From Lindgomyces ingoldianus (Eukaryota > Ascomycota > Dothideomycetes > Pleosporales > Lindgomycetaceae): a stretch of DNA of 64,000 nucleotides. The stretch spans positions 1,407,335 through 1,471,334 of the forward strand of contig NW_022985167.1 in the NCBI RefSeq assembly GCF_010093535.1. Reading direction: 5' to 3'. The notes under the pieces are model-generated. The model was not told the DNA's origin and searched no databases. It worked only from the letters and a program-made list of their open reading frames with translations. Position numbers and translations under genes: made by a program. This document shows positions 1 through 11,763 of this stretch, in pieces (the stretch's first letter is position 1; every line of letters begins with the position of its first letter).

Positions 1-342
1 CTCACTCGTTGTTAATTTCAATATGGCAACGTCTATTGAATCATACACGCATCGTATCGGTCGTACAGGTCGTGCTGGAAAGAGCGGCGTGGCGATCACA
101 TTTTGGGGTAATGAGGACGCAGATGTTTTGTCAGTATTCCCCTATGCCCCCTTAGTTTCGAGAGACATCACGGAGAGGCTAATTGTTTCAATAGGTACGA
201 TCTCAAACAAATGCTCACCAAAAGTCAGATCTCGAAGGTCCCGGATGATCTTCGTCGACACGAAGCCGCGCAGCAGAAAGGCGGGAGGAAGAAGGTTGAG
301 GATAGTACGGGGTTTGGGGGCAAAGGGGGTGCGTTTAAGTGA
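1..342 (+). CDS. PRP28: PRP28 DEAD-box pre-mRNA splicing helicase, 3' end (partial)
   Basis: This is the C-terminal end of a DEAD-box RNA helicase; the gene begins before the window. The first exon reads in frame from base 2 and carries helicase motifs [23 protein letters not shown], followed by [14 protein letters not shown]. An intron at 130-194 (GTCAGT...ATAG, 65 nt) joins Leu to [20 protein letters not shown], and the protein ends in a Gly/Lys-rich tail ([10 protein letters not shown]) with TGA at 340-342. The YDLKQ...[12 protein letters not shown] end is characteristic of PRP28 and separates it from other DEAD-box helicases. In other eukaryotes PRP28 (U5-100K) exchanges U1 for U6 at the 5' splice site in the nucleus. 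The join rests on phase and homology; the family call is firm. Confidence 0.9.
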
Positions 343-2021
343 GTATTTGATATGCATATACATGCGCAGATATATCATATTAGATACGGCGGTCTGAATG
401 CCATGCAATGCGATACTGGTATAAACCATCGCAACATAATTCAATTATTCGCTGTACTTGTATTTACATTTCATCGAGGTATGAACGTGTAGTCCGGAAG
501 ATGACCTGGGCGTTGGTGGCTAGGGCATTACGAGGAGTTATGTTTAAGATGTATATTATCTAGTAGTAGTAGCAATGGTCTCGTATACAGTGACGTGGAC
601 CTTTGGAGCCGGGACCATATGCCCAGATGCAGCCCTGAAGCTGAGAAGTATATACACAGGTTTGGCTATGAGCATCATGAAAGTGATGAAGATAATCTGA
701 ATAAAAGCGTTATGAACTTGTCGCTGAAGTAAGGCCGTACTGCGTGGATGTCAAGCTCGACCACGTCGAACAGATTTCTTCGGCTTTGACGTAGTTCTTG
801 AGGCAGTCCTGGCAGTTGCAGAGGATTCAATCACCACCGAGCTCTTCAACAGCGAGACATATGGAAGGTGGCTTAACGAGTTTGGCTTCCGAGGCGGGAT
901 CATGGGCCGAGAGAATGATGTCCTAACTCTCCGTAGAGGATGGAGTCTTTGAAGTCGCTGGGGATACCTTTGGGGTGGTAAGCAAGTTCAGACGAGAGTT
1001 ATGCACAGGAAGTGAAATTGGGTATAGGAGGATTCAAATGACTTTTGAAAGTACGAGTGCAGCATTCGCGTGCGAGGACAGATTGCCGTTCCAAACCATG
1101 GTAAGTCTTGTGCTGAACTCGAATTCGTTGAGCCCAAGTATTCTCTCCTAATATATTCTGAGTAATGGTGAACCGCGATTGAATTCAGTTCCTTTTAGGG
1201 TAGTCACTCTACCCTCAACCAACCCATGGACCGATCAGACACCCCGACATCCGCTCCATTCACTGCCGGTTCTCTTCCCATGCCCACACCTTTCCAGTGA
1301 ATCCTTTCTCCAAAGTCTTCACGATCTCCATCACGCGATCCATCCCCAACTTAATCCCATCTTCCAACCCCCGCAAACACTCCCTTTCTTTTCTCCTTAT
1401 TGGCTACTTATATAGCAGCCGCTGCTGCGATCAATGGTACCATTTCAATACCGGGGATTTCCGGAGAGCCATTTCATAATCAGTGCGCTGGTGTTAAGAT
1501 TGAGGTTCCACGCAGACGTGGATGTTTTCGCTGATTATGGGTCTGTGTCGGATGTAAATGGTTCTAGCATTAGACAGCGATTCGATTGCTAGATGGGAGT
1601 GTATTAGATTTCTGGAGAGCGGTGAGTCTATGGTGGATTAGAAGGGGAAGAAGAATATTTGTGTGTGGTATGAGTGTGGTCGCGCAATGTGTTCTTCTCG
1701 GGATTATGAAATGTGAGGCAATTTCCAGTGTTGAGTGGTTGAGTCGGTTGACATCTGTCAAGGCCACGAGCAATCCGTTCCGAAAAAAAGAAATGTGGTT
1801 CCGCACTTGCACGATCCTGCGTACGTGTGGCAGGATATATAATTTTTTGTTAAAAAGAAAATTTCCCCCAAATTGCTAAAGTTGAGAAGTAGTGGTAATT
1901 GTTGCTAAGGCGAGCCCCTCCTGTATACACCCCCCGAGCTCTCTGGGTACAGGCGGAGGCTACAGAAATAATGACAATCTTCACTCGCCTCAACAGCTTT
2001 TGTCTTGCAAAAGATGAGAGC
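343..2021. other. Intergenic, with two unresolved coding-like stretches
   Basis: No complete gene is recognised. Two stretches look more coding than chance. On the plus strand, about 755-952 reads ...DFFGFDVVLEAVLAVAEDS... through GRWLNEFGFRGGI to a stop. On the minus strand, about 1386-1260 reads ...GLEDGIKLGMDRVMEIVKTL... to a stop and is preceded by a plausible acceptor AG. Neither joins cleanly to an upstream exon and I cannot place either in a family. They may be remnants of dead genes. A short TAG trinucleotide run lies near 560. Confidence 0.3.
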
Positions 2022-2519
2022 TTACATCCGAATTTCCATCGCCATATGAAGTGACTTCAAGTGTTCCTCTTGGAAGCCTTTCAGCTGTTCTTCCGTTGAT
2101 GGTGTGGGGGCTGGACGCCCAATACCCACGAACAAGAAGAAGCATAACATGAGTAGTGTGAATAGGGGGATCACACAAAGGAGAAGTCTCTTGATGAGAT
2201 ATACTAGTGGGTGTTTTCTGAGACCTTCGAGGTCTTGTGCTTCGAGATCAGCACAAGGTAGCGGGTCGTCGGAACCCGAGGACGAGTCCGAAGGCGAAAA
2301 TGAACTGCCTGATGCTGGAGATGAAGAAGGGCTAGGAAGCAAGGACGACTCGGGCGAAGAGGTGCCTCGTGACCGGACTCGAGCGTCATCAGGATAATCA
2401 AGGGTTGGGGACCTCTTCCAGTTATCCCACACCGGAGAATAGGAGACATTTCCTCGGTATTGGGAAAGTGCACAATTGTGCTCGACAATGTCCCGAGCAG
2501 TGGTGGCATTGGCATCCAT
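2022..2519 (-). CDS. Hypothetical single-pass membrane protein
   Basis: A 165-aa single-exon reading frame with an ATG start at 2519. Residues about 50-90 are a low-complexity Ser/Pro/Asp region. A strongly hydrophobic helix follows at about 108-134 (LVYLIKRLLLCVIPLFTLLM and onward), flanked by basic residues on the N-terminal side, and a short acidic/basic tail ends the protein. This suggests a tail-proximal membrane anchor with an extended disordered N-terminus. I recognise no family. The opposite strand is also open here, as often happens in Ser/Asp-rich genes, but this frame has the hydrophobic helix and a proper start. Whether it is a real gene is uncertain. Confidence 0.5.
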   Translation of the reverse strand: MDANATTARDIVEHNCALSQYRGNVSYSPVWDNWKRSPTLDYPDDARVRSRGTSSPESSLLPSPSSSPASGSSFSPSDSSSGSDDPLPCADLEAQDLEGLRKHPLVYLIKRLLLCVIPLFTLLMLCFFLFVGIGRPAPTPSTEEQLKGFQEEHLKSLHMAMEIRM

Positions 2520-5075
2520 GCTTCTAATGAGTTAACCAACTGAGACAGGTCTTAGAGAGTGGTGTTATTGGAGAATCTTTACCTTGACAATATCTTTGTT
2601 TTCGCTAGTTGCTGTCAGAAAGAGTGTCTGTAGAGGTCCTCGTGCGATGTATAGGAAGAGACGCTCGCAAATGTTCGCTGTCAAGGGCCGGAAATGGTTG
2701 GGGTTATGTTTTTGAGAGTTCGTTGACTGACCCACGCGCCTCCCTCTGGGTCCCAACACTTTCACAGATGATGGCCAAAGAATGGTTATGGAAGGGTACC
2801 AAATACAGAGGTGGCACTAAACTTCGCCAAGTTGAGGTAGCCATGATTATGTACGCCATGTCCTTACAAAAGCGTAGACCGATGTAGGTGGTCACAGGTA
2901 ATTTGTTCAGACGAATTTCTCCTAGGCATTACCAGATAAACTCCCTCTGTAGAGTAAATTTCGCAAGCGGCCTGTGTCCGATCCAACTGATATGAAGATA
3001 GAACTTGAGGGAAATTAGTCCAAACTTCATCCAAAGGGAATTTGAGAATATGTGGGTAAGCTAAAGTATGTGCAAGTGAACTAATACTGCATGTTCGTAT
3101 ATATGATAGGATATGACAAGGAACTAGTTTAGGACAGGAAATAGCATCGTTTTAGCAACTTCTCTGGTTCAAGCAAGATGTGTAATAAATACAGTTTGCC
3201 TTGACCAAGTTCCTTTATACGTGATAGCATGTCATAAGAAATGGACGCTTACCTGCTTGCGACTATTTCCAGATCTCGTTGTGAGCTGGTGGTAGGCCTG
3301 CTACTGAACGCACACACGCGCAGGTTGTCTTGCCATATCCCTTCGTTTGTAGTACCACATCTGGGTCATCTTATTTCTTTGTCCCTGAGAGTAGAGAACT
3401 AGGACGGCTAGTATTCGTCTAAGGGTCGACCCATAGAGTCTTCCTGCTCTAGCTCCATTCCCCCCCTCATTAATAAAGCTGGCTTCTTCGTTAAATCTCC
3501 ACCGTACAATAACAGCACCTAGCCTTAAAGTAATCGAAAAAGTGTGGGTGGTTTGGAATATGTTGATGCAGCATATTCGAACCTCCTGGGTGTTTAATTA
3601 GTTAACCTCCGCTACATTCACGTAGAATGTCAGCAGGATGCAAACTTCTGCCCTAGATTATCTTTGCAATATTCCATGTCAAATGGTAAGACGCAGTAGA
3701 AACGAAACGCATTTGCTTCAAAGCCTAATGGGTAAATTGTTGGATAAAGGCGAGACTTGAGATCGGAACTCAATGTCGTCTCTAACCTTCCCAGGGATTA
3801 TAAGGTGATCTAGTCATGATGCTGGTTCGAGAAATCCTTTCGACGCATCAGACAAAGGTTGCGGATCAAACCCAACAGATAAGCGAAAAGGGGGCAAAGT
3901 TAGGTTCACGAGCTAATTCTTGCGTGGAGCTCTCGGGGTGTGAATGCTCCGGAGATGCCTAATAAAGAACCGATAAACTAGCATCAGCATCAGAGAAATT
4001 CTAAGAATCTAGCTCGAAGTTTATCAGTGAGCAAAAACCCATGATCGGAATGTTGGCGAGGTAAATTGAAAGTTGGATGATCGTGTGGATGTTGGCTTCG
4101 GACAAATTCTCACACCGAAGTTGACCCCACCCCAGCAGCCAACCGTTCTATCCGTCAACCTGTGACACACTCCGCTGCATGCCAATTTCCATGTCAAGCA
4201 CGTATGCAGGGTCGCCCACTCTTCAATGCGCATGAGAGTGAGCCGGCAGAATCGCTGAGGCCAGCGTTGTCGCGGCGTGCGACTTGATGGCTTCAAGTAG
4301 GCCACTATGTGGTGGTTTACGCTTCGATCCTTTACTCACCCCGCTCTCCTTGCATTTCTCCTTTCCAACCTTCCTGGGAGATCATGATCAACTGCAATGG
4401 TGGAATTCTCAAAGTTTTGTCTGCCGGACTTTTTTTTTTGCTCTTGAGAACCCTAATAAGCCTCGTTTCCCGAGCGATAGAAGTGGCATCAACTTTTCTG
4501 AACCAATTAGAGTTTCGGATATCCGTGATCTAACCACAGATCACGGTGACGCAAACCAGACCCTAACGGTGGACGGGAGCCTATGCTTTGGATGGATAAC
4601 ACGCCAATCTCGCTTCGCTCCCAAACAAGGCTAAAGCCGATGTCTCAAGCCATGCTTGTCGACTATCCCGAGATCTAGTTGCCATATGGCCGAGAAGTTC
4701 GCGGGACACACCTCAATGCTAGGTACCTGCATCTGAAATCTGTTAACCGAATTAGCCATTCATAGAGAAGATCCGGCCGGGAAAATCTGGGACACTAAGA
4801 GATATAGGACATACCGCGGCATGAACTACGACGACAGCGTAGAACTTTATATGGCCTCGTCGAACCGCGTCCGAAGTACCAAGGAGACGGCACAAGCTTA
4901 GCATCAACCTATGCCTTGGGATTCCATTTTGTTGTGAAAGCCACTTATCGGAAGCCCGCACGTTTTAGCAATCTATATCCATTACGATCTTGTATATCGA
5001 TCTCTAATTCTTAGAATACATGTCCTTGCAGAGAAGTATTGACTTTGCGAGGAGGCACTGTTCTTGCGTAGAAGC
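2520..5075. other. Intergenic, nothing recognised
   Basis: About 2.5 kb without a recognisable gene, RNA or repeat. Short open frames at 4024-4634 on both strands lack conserved motifs, and the plus-strand one contains a poly-T run at about 4430-4438. The last few hundred bases probably hold the promoter of the rhodopsin-domain gene. Confidence 0.4.
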
Positions 5076-6544
5076 ATGAGAATCATCATCCACCAAGCGG
5101 ATAAAAACGCTCAAGTGAGTATCAATTCCTGGAACAGGCACATTTCGCTAGAACTCTTCACAGTTCCCCCCTGGATACCTCGCCGAATCTCGAGCCCTTC
5201 AAATCGTCGCTGGAAATGTAATTTGTCAAATTTTAGGAACTCTAATTTTCGTTTTTAGGGCGTATTCTCGCATTTTCATTACCAGATCCTGGAAAGTTGA
5301 AGATTACGTCTTGACAATTGCTTGGGTGAGAGCATCTATTTTCGACATATCTCTACTCAAGTTTCTACTTTTACATATATCCTCTGCTAAATCCTAGTTC
5401 TTTGAAATTAATTGGGTCCTCTAGGTTCTTTCCACAGGCTACTCCATCTGCCAATACGGCCAAATCGCCGCCGGCGCCGGCCACCACGCCGCAGCCCTCA
5501 CTCCCGGCCAGGGTGTACTCTCTCAACAATACGCCTACGTCGCGCAACTCCTCCTCTTCCCGGCTCTTTCCCTCAGCAAACTTAGCATCTGCCTCGCCTA
5601 CCTCCGAATCTTCTTCTCCGACACCCGCGGCCGTATCCTAATCCGCATCATCATCGTCGTCCTCGCCCTCACCATTGTCCCTTTCTTCTTTGAAGTCATG
5701 TTCCAATGCAAGCCTATCCATGTGTACTGGACAGAAATCCGACCCGCCAGCAAATGCCTGAACGATTTCGCTGGCTTGATCATTAACGGGACGTTGAATG
5801 TGCTCTGCGACATTGCGCTCATCCTGATAGTGATACCGCGGATCTGGGACCTCAAACTCAATCCCAGGCAGAAGTCCGCATTAATTGGGATCGTGATGTT
5901 AGGGTGGCTTGCGGTGATTGCTGGCATCGTTCGAATGGTTCGCGTCGGTAAGTGAGGCCTGCGGACGAGGTCAAAGTCTCGTAGAAACTGTGCATGGCAA
6001 ACCACTCGGATAGTTTCTCAGAACAACTAGAGACAGACTATGACCAGTACCAATCTTTTCCACACCTTGGAGCATGGCACTGATACTTTTACCCCAACGT
6101 TAAGGTACTGTTCTCAGGATGCCGAATTTCGACCCACCCTGGGACACATACGACGTTTCGATCTGGACTTCGACGGAAATATACGCTAGCTTGATATGTG
6201 CAGCAGCACCGGGTGTCAAGCCGCTCGTTAGCGTGCTTTTACCTAGACTTCTGGGAACAACGTTCAGGAGTTACGCGAGGACGAAAAAGGGAACTACCAA
6301 AAAGGGCACGATGGAACTGGGTTCGAAGATCAAGAGAAATTCATCTCTGGGGACGAGGCATGAGGCCGTGAGTATAACACGGTTGACAGAGGCGAATGGG
6401 ATTAGTAGGAGTGAGGTCGTGGGAGGAGATGAGGAGAGTTTGAATTGGAAGAATGATGGGGGGAGTGTAAGAGATTCGGTGACAATTGGGAATGGGGAAG
6501 GGAAGATCTATAAGAAGAGTGAGGTTGTGATTTCGGTTTCTTGA
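5076..6544 (+). CDS. Fungal rhodopsin-domain (PTH11-type) seven-helix membrane protein
   Basis: Four exons: 5076-5114, 5164-5325, 5425-5947 and 6105-6544, giving 387 aa in consistent phase. Conserved pieces are AYSRIFI..WKVEDYVLTIAWVL after the first helix, ALSLSKLSICLAYLRIF, FQCKPIHVYW, a helix ending RVGTVL, then WDTYDVSIWTSTEI..SLICAAAPGVKPLVS. These match the fungal rhodopsin-like integral membrane domain (PF20684), found in many PTH11-like receptors. The C-terminal 90 residues are a hydrophilic Lys/Ser/Gly-rich cytoplasmic tail. No CFEM domain is present. Family members are proposed surface receptors, but ligands are generally unknown. The short first exon (13 codons) is the least certain part; the 49-nt intron after it has good donor and acceptor. 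Confidence 0.82.
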
Positions 6545-7670
6545 TAAGCTTGAGGCTGGGATGGATGGCGACGCCTTTTGATTCGGTGGGCTATACCTAT
6601 TTTGCAAGCGTTGGATCTGATCGATTTGTTTCTAGCGGATCATCATCTTTGGAATACAAGCAACGACGTCCCGTGAATGGGGAGTGAGTTGGCTTCACGT
6701 TATTCTTCAAATATGTGTCAAAGATCTGGTCGATGATCATCCAGTAGTGGATAGCATTTCCGCGACGGTCGTCAGTGTATGCATTCGTACTCCCCTATTT
6801 CAAACCTGGCGTACCATCGTCTGTTGTAAGGAGATTGTGCGTTCTGAAGTACATCTGAGCAGACCCTAGTTTCCATAACTCTCCAAGCAGTTCCTAGCTG
6901 TCGGGATAGTATGCATAGTTCGGCCCATCGCAGCTGAAGGTGCTCAAGTGGGTAAAAATCTCCACAACCTTTGAAACCTTGACGTGGATAGAGATAGAGT
7001 TAGCGAAGCCGTGGGGGATAAGAAGGAATATGAGGGCTAGAGGGATTCCGCGGCGTGCACGCATGTCGCTAAGAAATATGTATGGAATGGGTGTGGAATG
7101 AATTAAATTTAGGTCATGATGCGCCGCCACTTACGGGAATGAAGACAACTCAGGTTAGATATGGAAAGCGACGAATCTAGTTAATGAAAGCATTGTTGGA
7201 TTCGTTTCTGCGGGGTTCGGGTGCTATTAGCAGGACCTCCCTCCTCAATTCCAGATGCCGGATGAAATTCGAAGATAGGAATTCACGAATAGTCAATCTA
7301 GTCATCGGGACTGCACTTCTCCCTACCATTCCATGGTTGCAGGAGTCATGACGGGATGAAAACGTCTCGATTATCAGGACTAGGGTCCAACGTGGGGCTT
7401 CCTAAACGAGCCTAGCAACCCACGTTTTGCACCACGTTGCATGCTATCGAAACTCTAAATCCAGATTCTGAAGCTTGACATGTCCGTCATCGTTCTTTTA
7501 ACCTCTCGAGGCAAAGCTATGATGAGTTGTCCAAGAACACGAAAGCGAGGATACCCTTTCAGAAACACGGACCGACCGATGTTCCGAATAAGAGCTGTGC
7601 CTCATCCCGACCCTCTCACCACCCAGTTACTGTTTCTCAAACCCCTCCTCTATTCTTCCACAATGCAAAC
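6545..7670. other. Intergenic
   Basis: About 1.1 kb with no recognised gene apart from a weak signal-peptide-like frame on the minus strand (6894-7064, listed separately). The right part is the promoter side of the 2EXR-like gene starting at 7671. Confidence 0.4.
6894..7064 (-). CDS. Possible tiny secreted protein (weak)
   Basis: A 56-aa frame with ATG at 7064. It begins with basic residues and then a hydrophobic stretch, MRARRGIPLALIFLLIPHGF, followed by ANS, which looks like a signal peptide with a cleavage site. The remainder has a single Cys and ends GPNYAYYPDS. It could be a small secreted peptide, the first exon of a longer gene, or chance. There is no homology I can name and no neighbouring exon I can join. 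Confidence 0.25.
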   Translation of the reverse strand: MRARRGIPLALIFLLIPHGFANSISIHVKVSKVVEIFTHLSTFSCDGPNYAYYPDS

Positions 7671-8336
7671 ATGTCAAATGGCCCATGCCAGCTCCTCTCC
7701 TTACCTCCCGAACTCCGCCTTATGATCTACGAATCTCTGTGGCAGCCACTGAGCACTAGCAATGCCAACGTCGAGCTGCTGACCCCCACGTCGGTTCCCA
7801 CGTCCACCGATCTCTCACTCCTCCGTACCTGTCGCCAAATCCACCACGAAGCGCGCCGCATAGCATTTCTTCAACACACCTTCATCCTGACGCGGAATTT
7901 ACACAGAAGACCGCTTGCGCACGAACCACGCGTCGAGCCCATCTCTCTTGTCCGCTCCCTCGCTATCCCAGAATGTCACCTCACTCAGACCATTCCTGGC
8001 TGCGAGCTATTTCCACCGCGATGTTATTCGTTCAAGGAGATCTGTAGCCTTGTGCGGAGGTTTCGGCATTTGGAGGAGATATTGGTGTTGACGGATGCAC
8101 CGGGTGTGGTGACGAGGACGCTGTGGTCGAGGACGGCGCATGTCAATTTCAGGTTGAGGAAGGCGAGGTATTTCAAGGATGAGCGGCTCGCACCGAGCTA
8201 TGATCTGCGGAGTTTAAGAGGGGATAAGACAGGGAGGGTGGGTTGGCGGCTGACGGTTAATGTTGGGGATAGCGTGGTTCGGGGGGCGAATATTCTGTTG
8301 GTTGGGTTGAAAGATACGGGAGTGGGGAAGGGCTGA
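7671..8336 (+). CDS. 2EXR/F-box-like fungal protein
   Basis: 221 aa, one exon. I chose the ATG at 7671 (context AAACATGTC) because no in-frame ATG lies upstream. Near the N-terminus is LLSLPPELRLMIYESLW, the F-box-like helix of the large fungal 2EXR-type family, followed by SLLRTCRQIHHEARRIAF, the second conserved block of these proteins. The C-terminal half is unremarkable and charged. Such proteins are abundant in filamentous fungi, and their biochemical role is mostly unknown; some may recruit Skp1, which is inference only. A second member of the same broad type lies at 11764-12819 on the other strand, with only limited similarity between the two. Confidence 0.8.
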   Translation: MSNGPCQLLSLPPELRLMIYESLWQPLSTSNANVELLTPTSVPTSTDLSLLRTCRQIHHEARRIAFLQHTFILTRNLHRRPLAHEPRVEPISLVRSLAIPECHLTQTIPGCELFPPRCYSFKEICSLVRRFRHLEEILVLTDAPGVVTRTLWSRTAHVNFRLRKARYFKDERLAPSYDLRSLRGDKTGRVGWRLTVNVGDSVVRGANILLVGLKDTGVGKG

Positions 8337-8529
8337 GATCGGAATGTGGATAGGATGATGAAGAGTACAGCATGATTTGAACGGAGATATGACCATCATG
8401 GAGTGGGTTGCATTACGTTGGCGATAAACAACGAGTTAGAAATTACGATTATGAGCTTTTTCAATGTCATGAGATCATGTGGAAGTGTTCAGATCCCCTT
8501 GACGCGCTCTTCCATCACCCCCTGACCAT

Positions 8530-10529
8530 CTATGCCGTCACCGGTATAGTAACAGGCGTCCCAACCCTCACACCATTTACCATTGCAAAGACCGTAGCAG
8601 CAGTAGGCTTTCCCTTGGTCTGGATTACTGACTCAAAGAAAGCATTCAGCCCGGTAGTGCGGAGAAGGGTCATTGAGACAGGTCCCACAGACTCCTTAGA
8701 GCTGTTAACCGTTATGAAAAGAACGGCAGCCACGTTGTTTATCGACGCATTGATGGTAGTATAGAAACGGTTGCCACGCGTCTTGGTGACAACCTGTGTG
8801 ACCGTGATTTTGTTCGCTGTTTGCCGACTCTCGACTAGGTGAACAGCCTCTGCCTCCGGCTCCGGCTTTGCCTCTGGCACAGCATTCCTCTTCTCCCAGT
8901 TAAGTTGAGCCTCAATGGCAGCACGGCGCTTGGATTTGAACACAGTCCTAGCCGCTCGCCTGGGAAGTGCACAGGCTGGTACAGTAGGCTTAGTTAGTCC
9001 GGGCCAAGGGTCCAGCTGGCGGATACGAGGAGAGGGGTCTAGCGGAGGGGACAGTGGGTTACCAAGTTCGAGCGGGCCTTCGCCTTGGGCCAGGAAGGGG
9101 AATCTCTCGAACGGCAGAGGCTCTTCGTTCAAACCAAAGGCGGTAAGTTCCGGCATGATGAAGTCGTAAATGGGTTGTGTGTATTCGCCGGGGACCATGC
9201 CAGGGAGGAGAGGGAAGGGTGTTGCCGATACGCCGTTCGTATACCGGAAGCGGACGTTGCGAGTTGGAGGAGCAACAACTGTTTTGCCCATGCGGTAGAC
9301 GATACGTCCAATTTGACCAGCGCGCTGGGGTGTACCAATGACAACGTTGCGCTCGGTCTCGGCACCGGTACAGAAGTTAACGTCGACGAAAGACCATTGG
9401 ACAGGAGTAGTAGGATCGGTGGTGAAGATGGTTCCACGGGCCTCGGCTACTTCAACGTTCCCACTTGGTGAGTTGATGCCCACATTGACACCTTCCACCG
9501 CAATATACGCGGGCTTGGAATTTGGAGCCGTGTAGAATCCAGCGTTAGCGACCAGGTTTGTAACCTCGAATAAGGGACCGTTCTGCTGACCGCTGAACGT
9601 GACGTAGTCACCCACCACTAATGGTGCCATAGCGCGAGAATCTGGCTCCGTGGTGAGAAGACCACCTGCGCGGTTGGGATCGCGGAAATTACTAGTTCAT
9701 GTTAATTATAAGGATCCCATAGATGTGGTGGAAGGCATGGAGGCATACATTTGGGTGGCTCCCCTTCCATTGACAATGGGTCTGTTCTTCTTTGGGCATC
9801 TATTATCTGTGGCCGAGCGCGGGATACACATCGGAAACCCGGTAGTACTCCGAATACAGGGGTTCACTGGATCAACGCCCCAGAGAGGGTTGGCCGTATA
9901 CGCAGGACCGTAAACACCAGTAGGATCGTTGAGAACGCATTCCATGCCGCCGAATCCGGCATTCGCCCCCGTAGAGAATTGACCGGCAATCCAGAAATGA
10001 CCCGTGGCAGAGTTAATCTTGGTGATGAATCCAGCAAGGTTTTGGAGAGGCACTTGCTGGAAGTACACCAGCCCAGCAATATATCTATCGCCAACTCGGT
10101 TGCCTTGAACCTGCTGGTTGTAAGGTTTAATATTCAAAATAGGAACAGGCATGATCTTACTATAGCAGTGTATGTGATGTTGCCTGGTAACGGCAGTGCT
10201 GGTGGAGCAGGAGCGTTCACGAAGAACTCAGACCAAAAGGCGGTACTAGCAGGTAAAGTGACAAGGGTGTTGTCAGGGATGACAATGGGAAGGCCGTTAA
10301 CCATTAGCTGGCCACCTCTCAAGACTGAGGTACCGGGGTTAAGAGTCATGCTGGGAGTAATATGTTAGCTCAGTTTACAACCACAAGCCAATATAGCTTC
10401 TTACCCATTGATGTTACCAATAATTTCAAAGGGGCTGGGGTTATATGGGGGGGCATTGAAAGTCTGACCCCATACTGAAACCAAAGAAAGAAAACTAAAA
10501 AAGAACCGGAGTATATTGTGTGACACCAT
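8530..10529 (-). CDS. Large secreted protein of unknown function
   Basis: Four exons read on the minus strand: 10529-10405, 10350-10161, 10110-9749 and 9691-8530, totalling 612 aa with perfect phase. Introns are 54, 50 and 57 nt, all GT-AG. The start ATG gives a signal peptide (basic residues, then FFFSFLSLVSVWG) followed by QTFNAPPYNPSPFEIIGNIN. A conserved-looking core follows with GTSVLRGGQLMVNGLPIVIP and CVLNDPTGVYGPAYTANPLW, and two RDPN/LNDP-like segments. The middle is Pro-rich. The last about 150 residues contain a basic KSKRRAA segment and then a second globular part. I recall similar uncharacterised fungal secreted proteins but cannot name a domain. No GPI signal or enzyme motif is visible. 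Confidence 0.8.
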
Positions 10530-11763
10530 CCTGGACAACCAAACAGGTATAGATTTCAAAGCAAAAGGGAGTGATGAGGGAGTGAATGTGGTTGCTGAAC
10601 AAGAAACGGACTTCTAATAGTTTTATAGTACTGAGTAAATGGCGTTCAGGAGAGTTTAGAGGGCAAACTTCCCTCCTAGAACAAGCAACAAGAACAGGAG
10701 CCATTTAGCTGCATGTGCATATAGCAGAGCTCTGGTGATGGCTGCATCTCGGCGAATATTGATGCTTTGAGTGGGAATTGCTATGCACGGAACCGTGGCA
10801 GCAGCCTTCAGCTCGAACGAACGCCAAAAACTTTAATTCGGTACGCCTCCGACAGAGAGGTGAAGAGGCGAGCCTAAATCGAACCGATTTTCGTCCCGGG
10901 AACGCTCTAACTGCTGATTGAAGTCATCACGGATGCTTGCCATTGATGTGGACGATTCGTCCTACTCCGACTGTCTTCTCGTACAGGGCTCTTTAGTGAG
11001 ATTGTATGCCAAATTTCTATTTTAGGTGAATCAAAGTTGAGCTATTTCTTTCTTTGTCCTGGCAGAAATGGGGCCTTTTGAAGCGATTGAAACGCCTCTT
11101 GGCGTTTTGTGAAGGCCAAAAGAAGTCGAGAAGGTAATTCGACGCTAGATGTTTCTCAAGAGGGATGGAGTAAACGGTTCTCTTGCAATCTAGCCTCGCG
11201 TGAAAATTCAAGATGTGGTTGAAAGAAGCATGGAAACCAAGGAGCCGAGATGAGCTGATGTGTTGTACGAAGCTTTAGCCACCAACCCGCCGCCACAATG
11301 TCGGGGAGCCTATCACAGAGAGCATATATTCAAAAATGATCCACGAAGAAGTAATCAGATAGGCGAGTGCTTGGACGCCGAATAATTGGGTATGCAATTG
11401 TAAGCAAGGGGTCCGTGGTAACTGGCAAGGGAGGGCGTTAACCGCTTGGCAGTTGAGACCAGGAAGAAGGAGAGAATGTCACCGCTCGGCCTTGGACAAA
11501 AGGCACCCGTCTGCGAAATTGAGAAAGGAGTATAAAGAAGAGCTCTTCCACTCTAGCATTGAATTATCTGCCTCATCGTTCCCGCTGCTCTGCTTTCCTT
11601 GACAATCCACCATAGGAAACCGACCATTATGACTCCTCGCCTCCTCTCGATCCAGACTCGATGAACCTTAGCATATCGCCCCACTCTCGATTACATGCTG
11701 CACAACAAGTCACTATTCAGTCCATCGCATCTGTAAACCAAGAATCTCTCGCATTAGCTTTGG
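10530..11763. other. Intergenic, nothing recognised
   Basis: About 1.2 kb with no supported gene or RNA. It lies between two minus-strand genes, so it holds the promoter of the secreted-protein gene on its left and the 3' flank of the 2EXR-like gene on its right. Confidence 0.4.
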
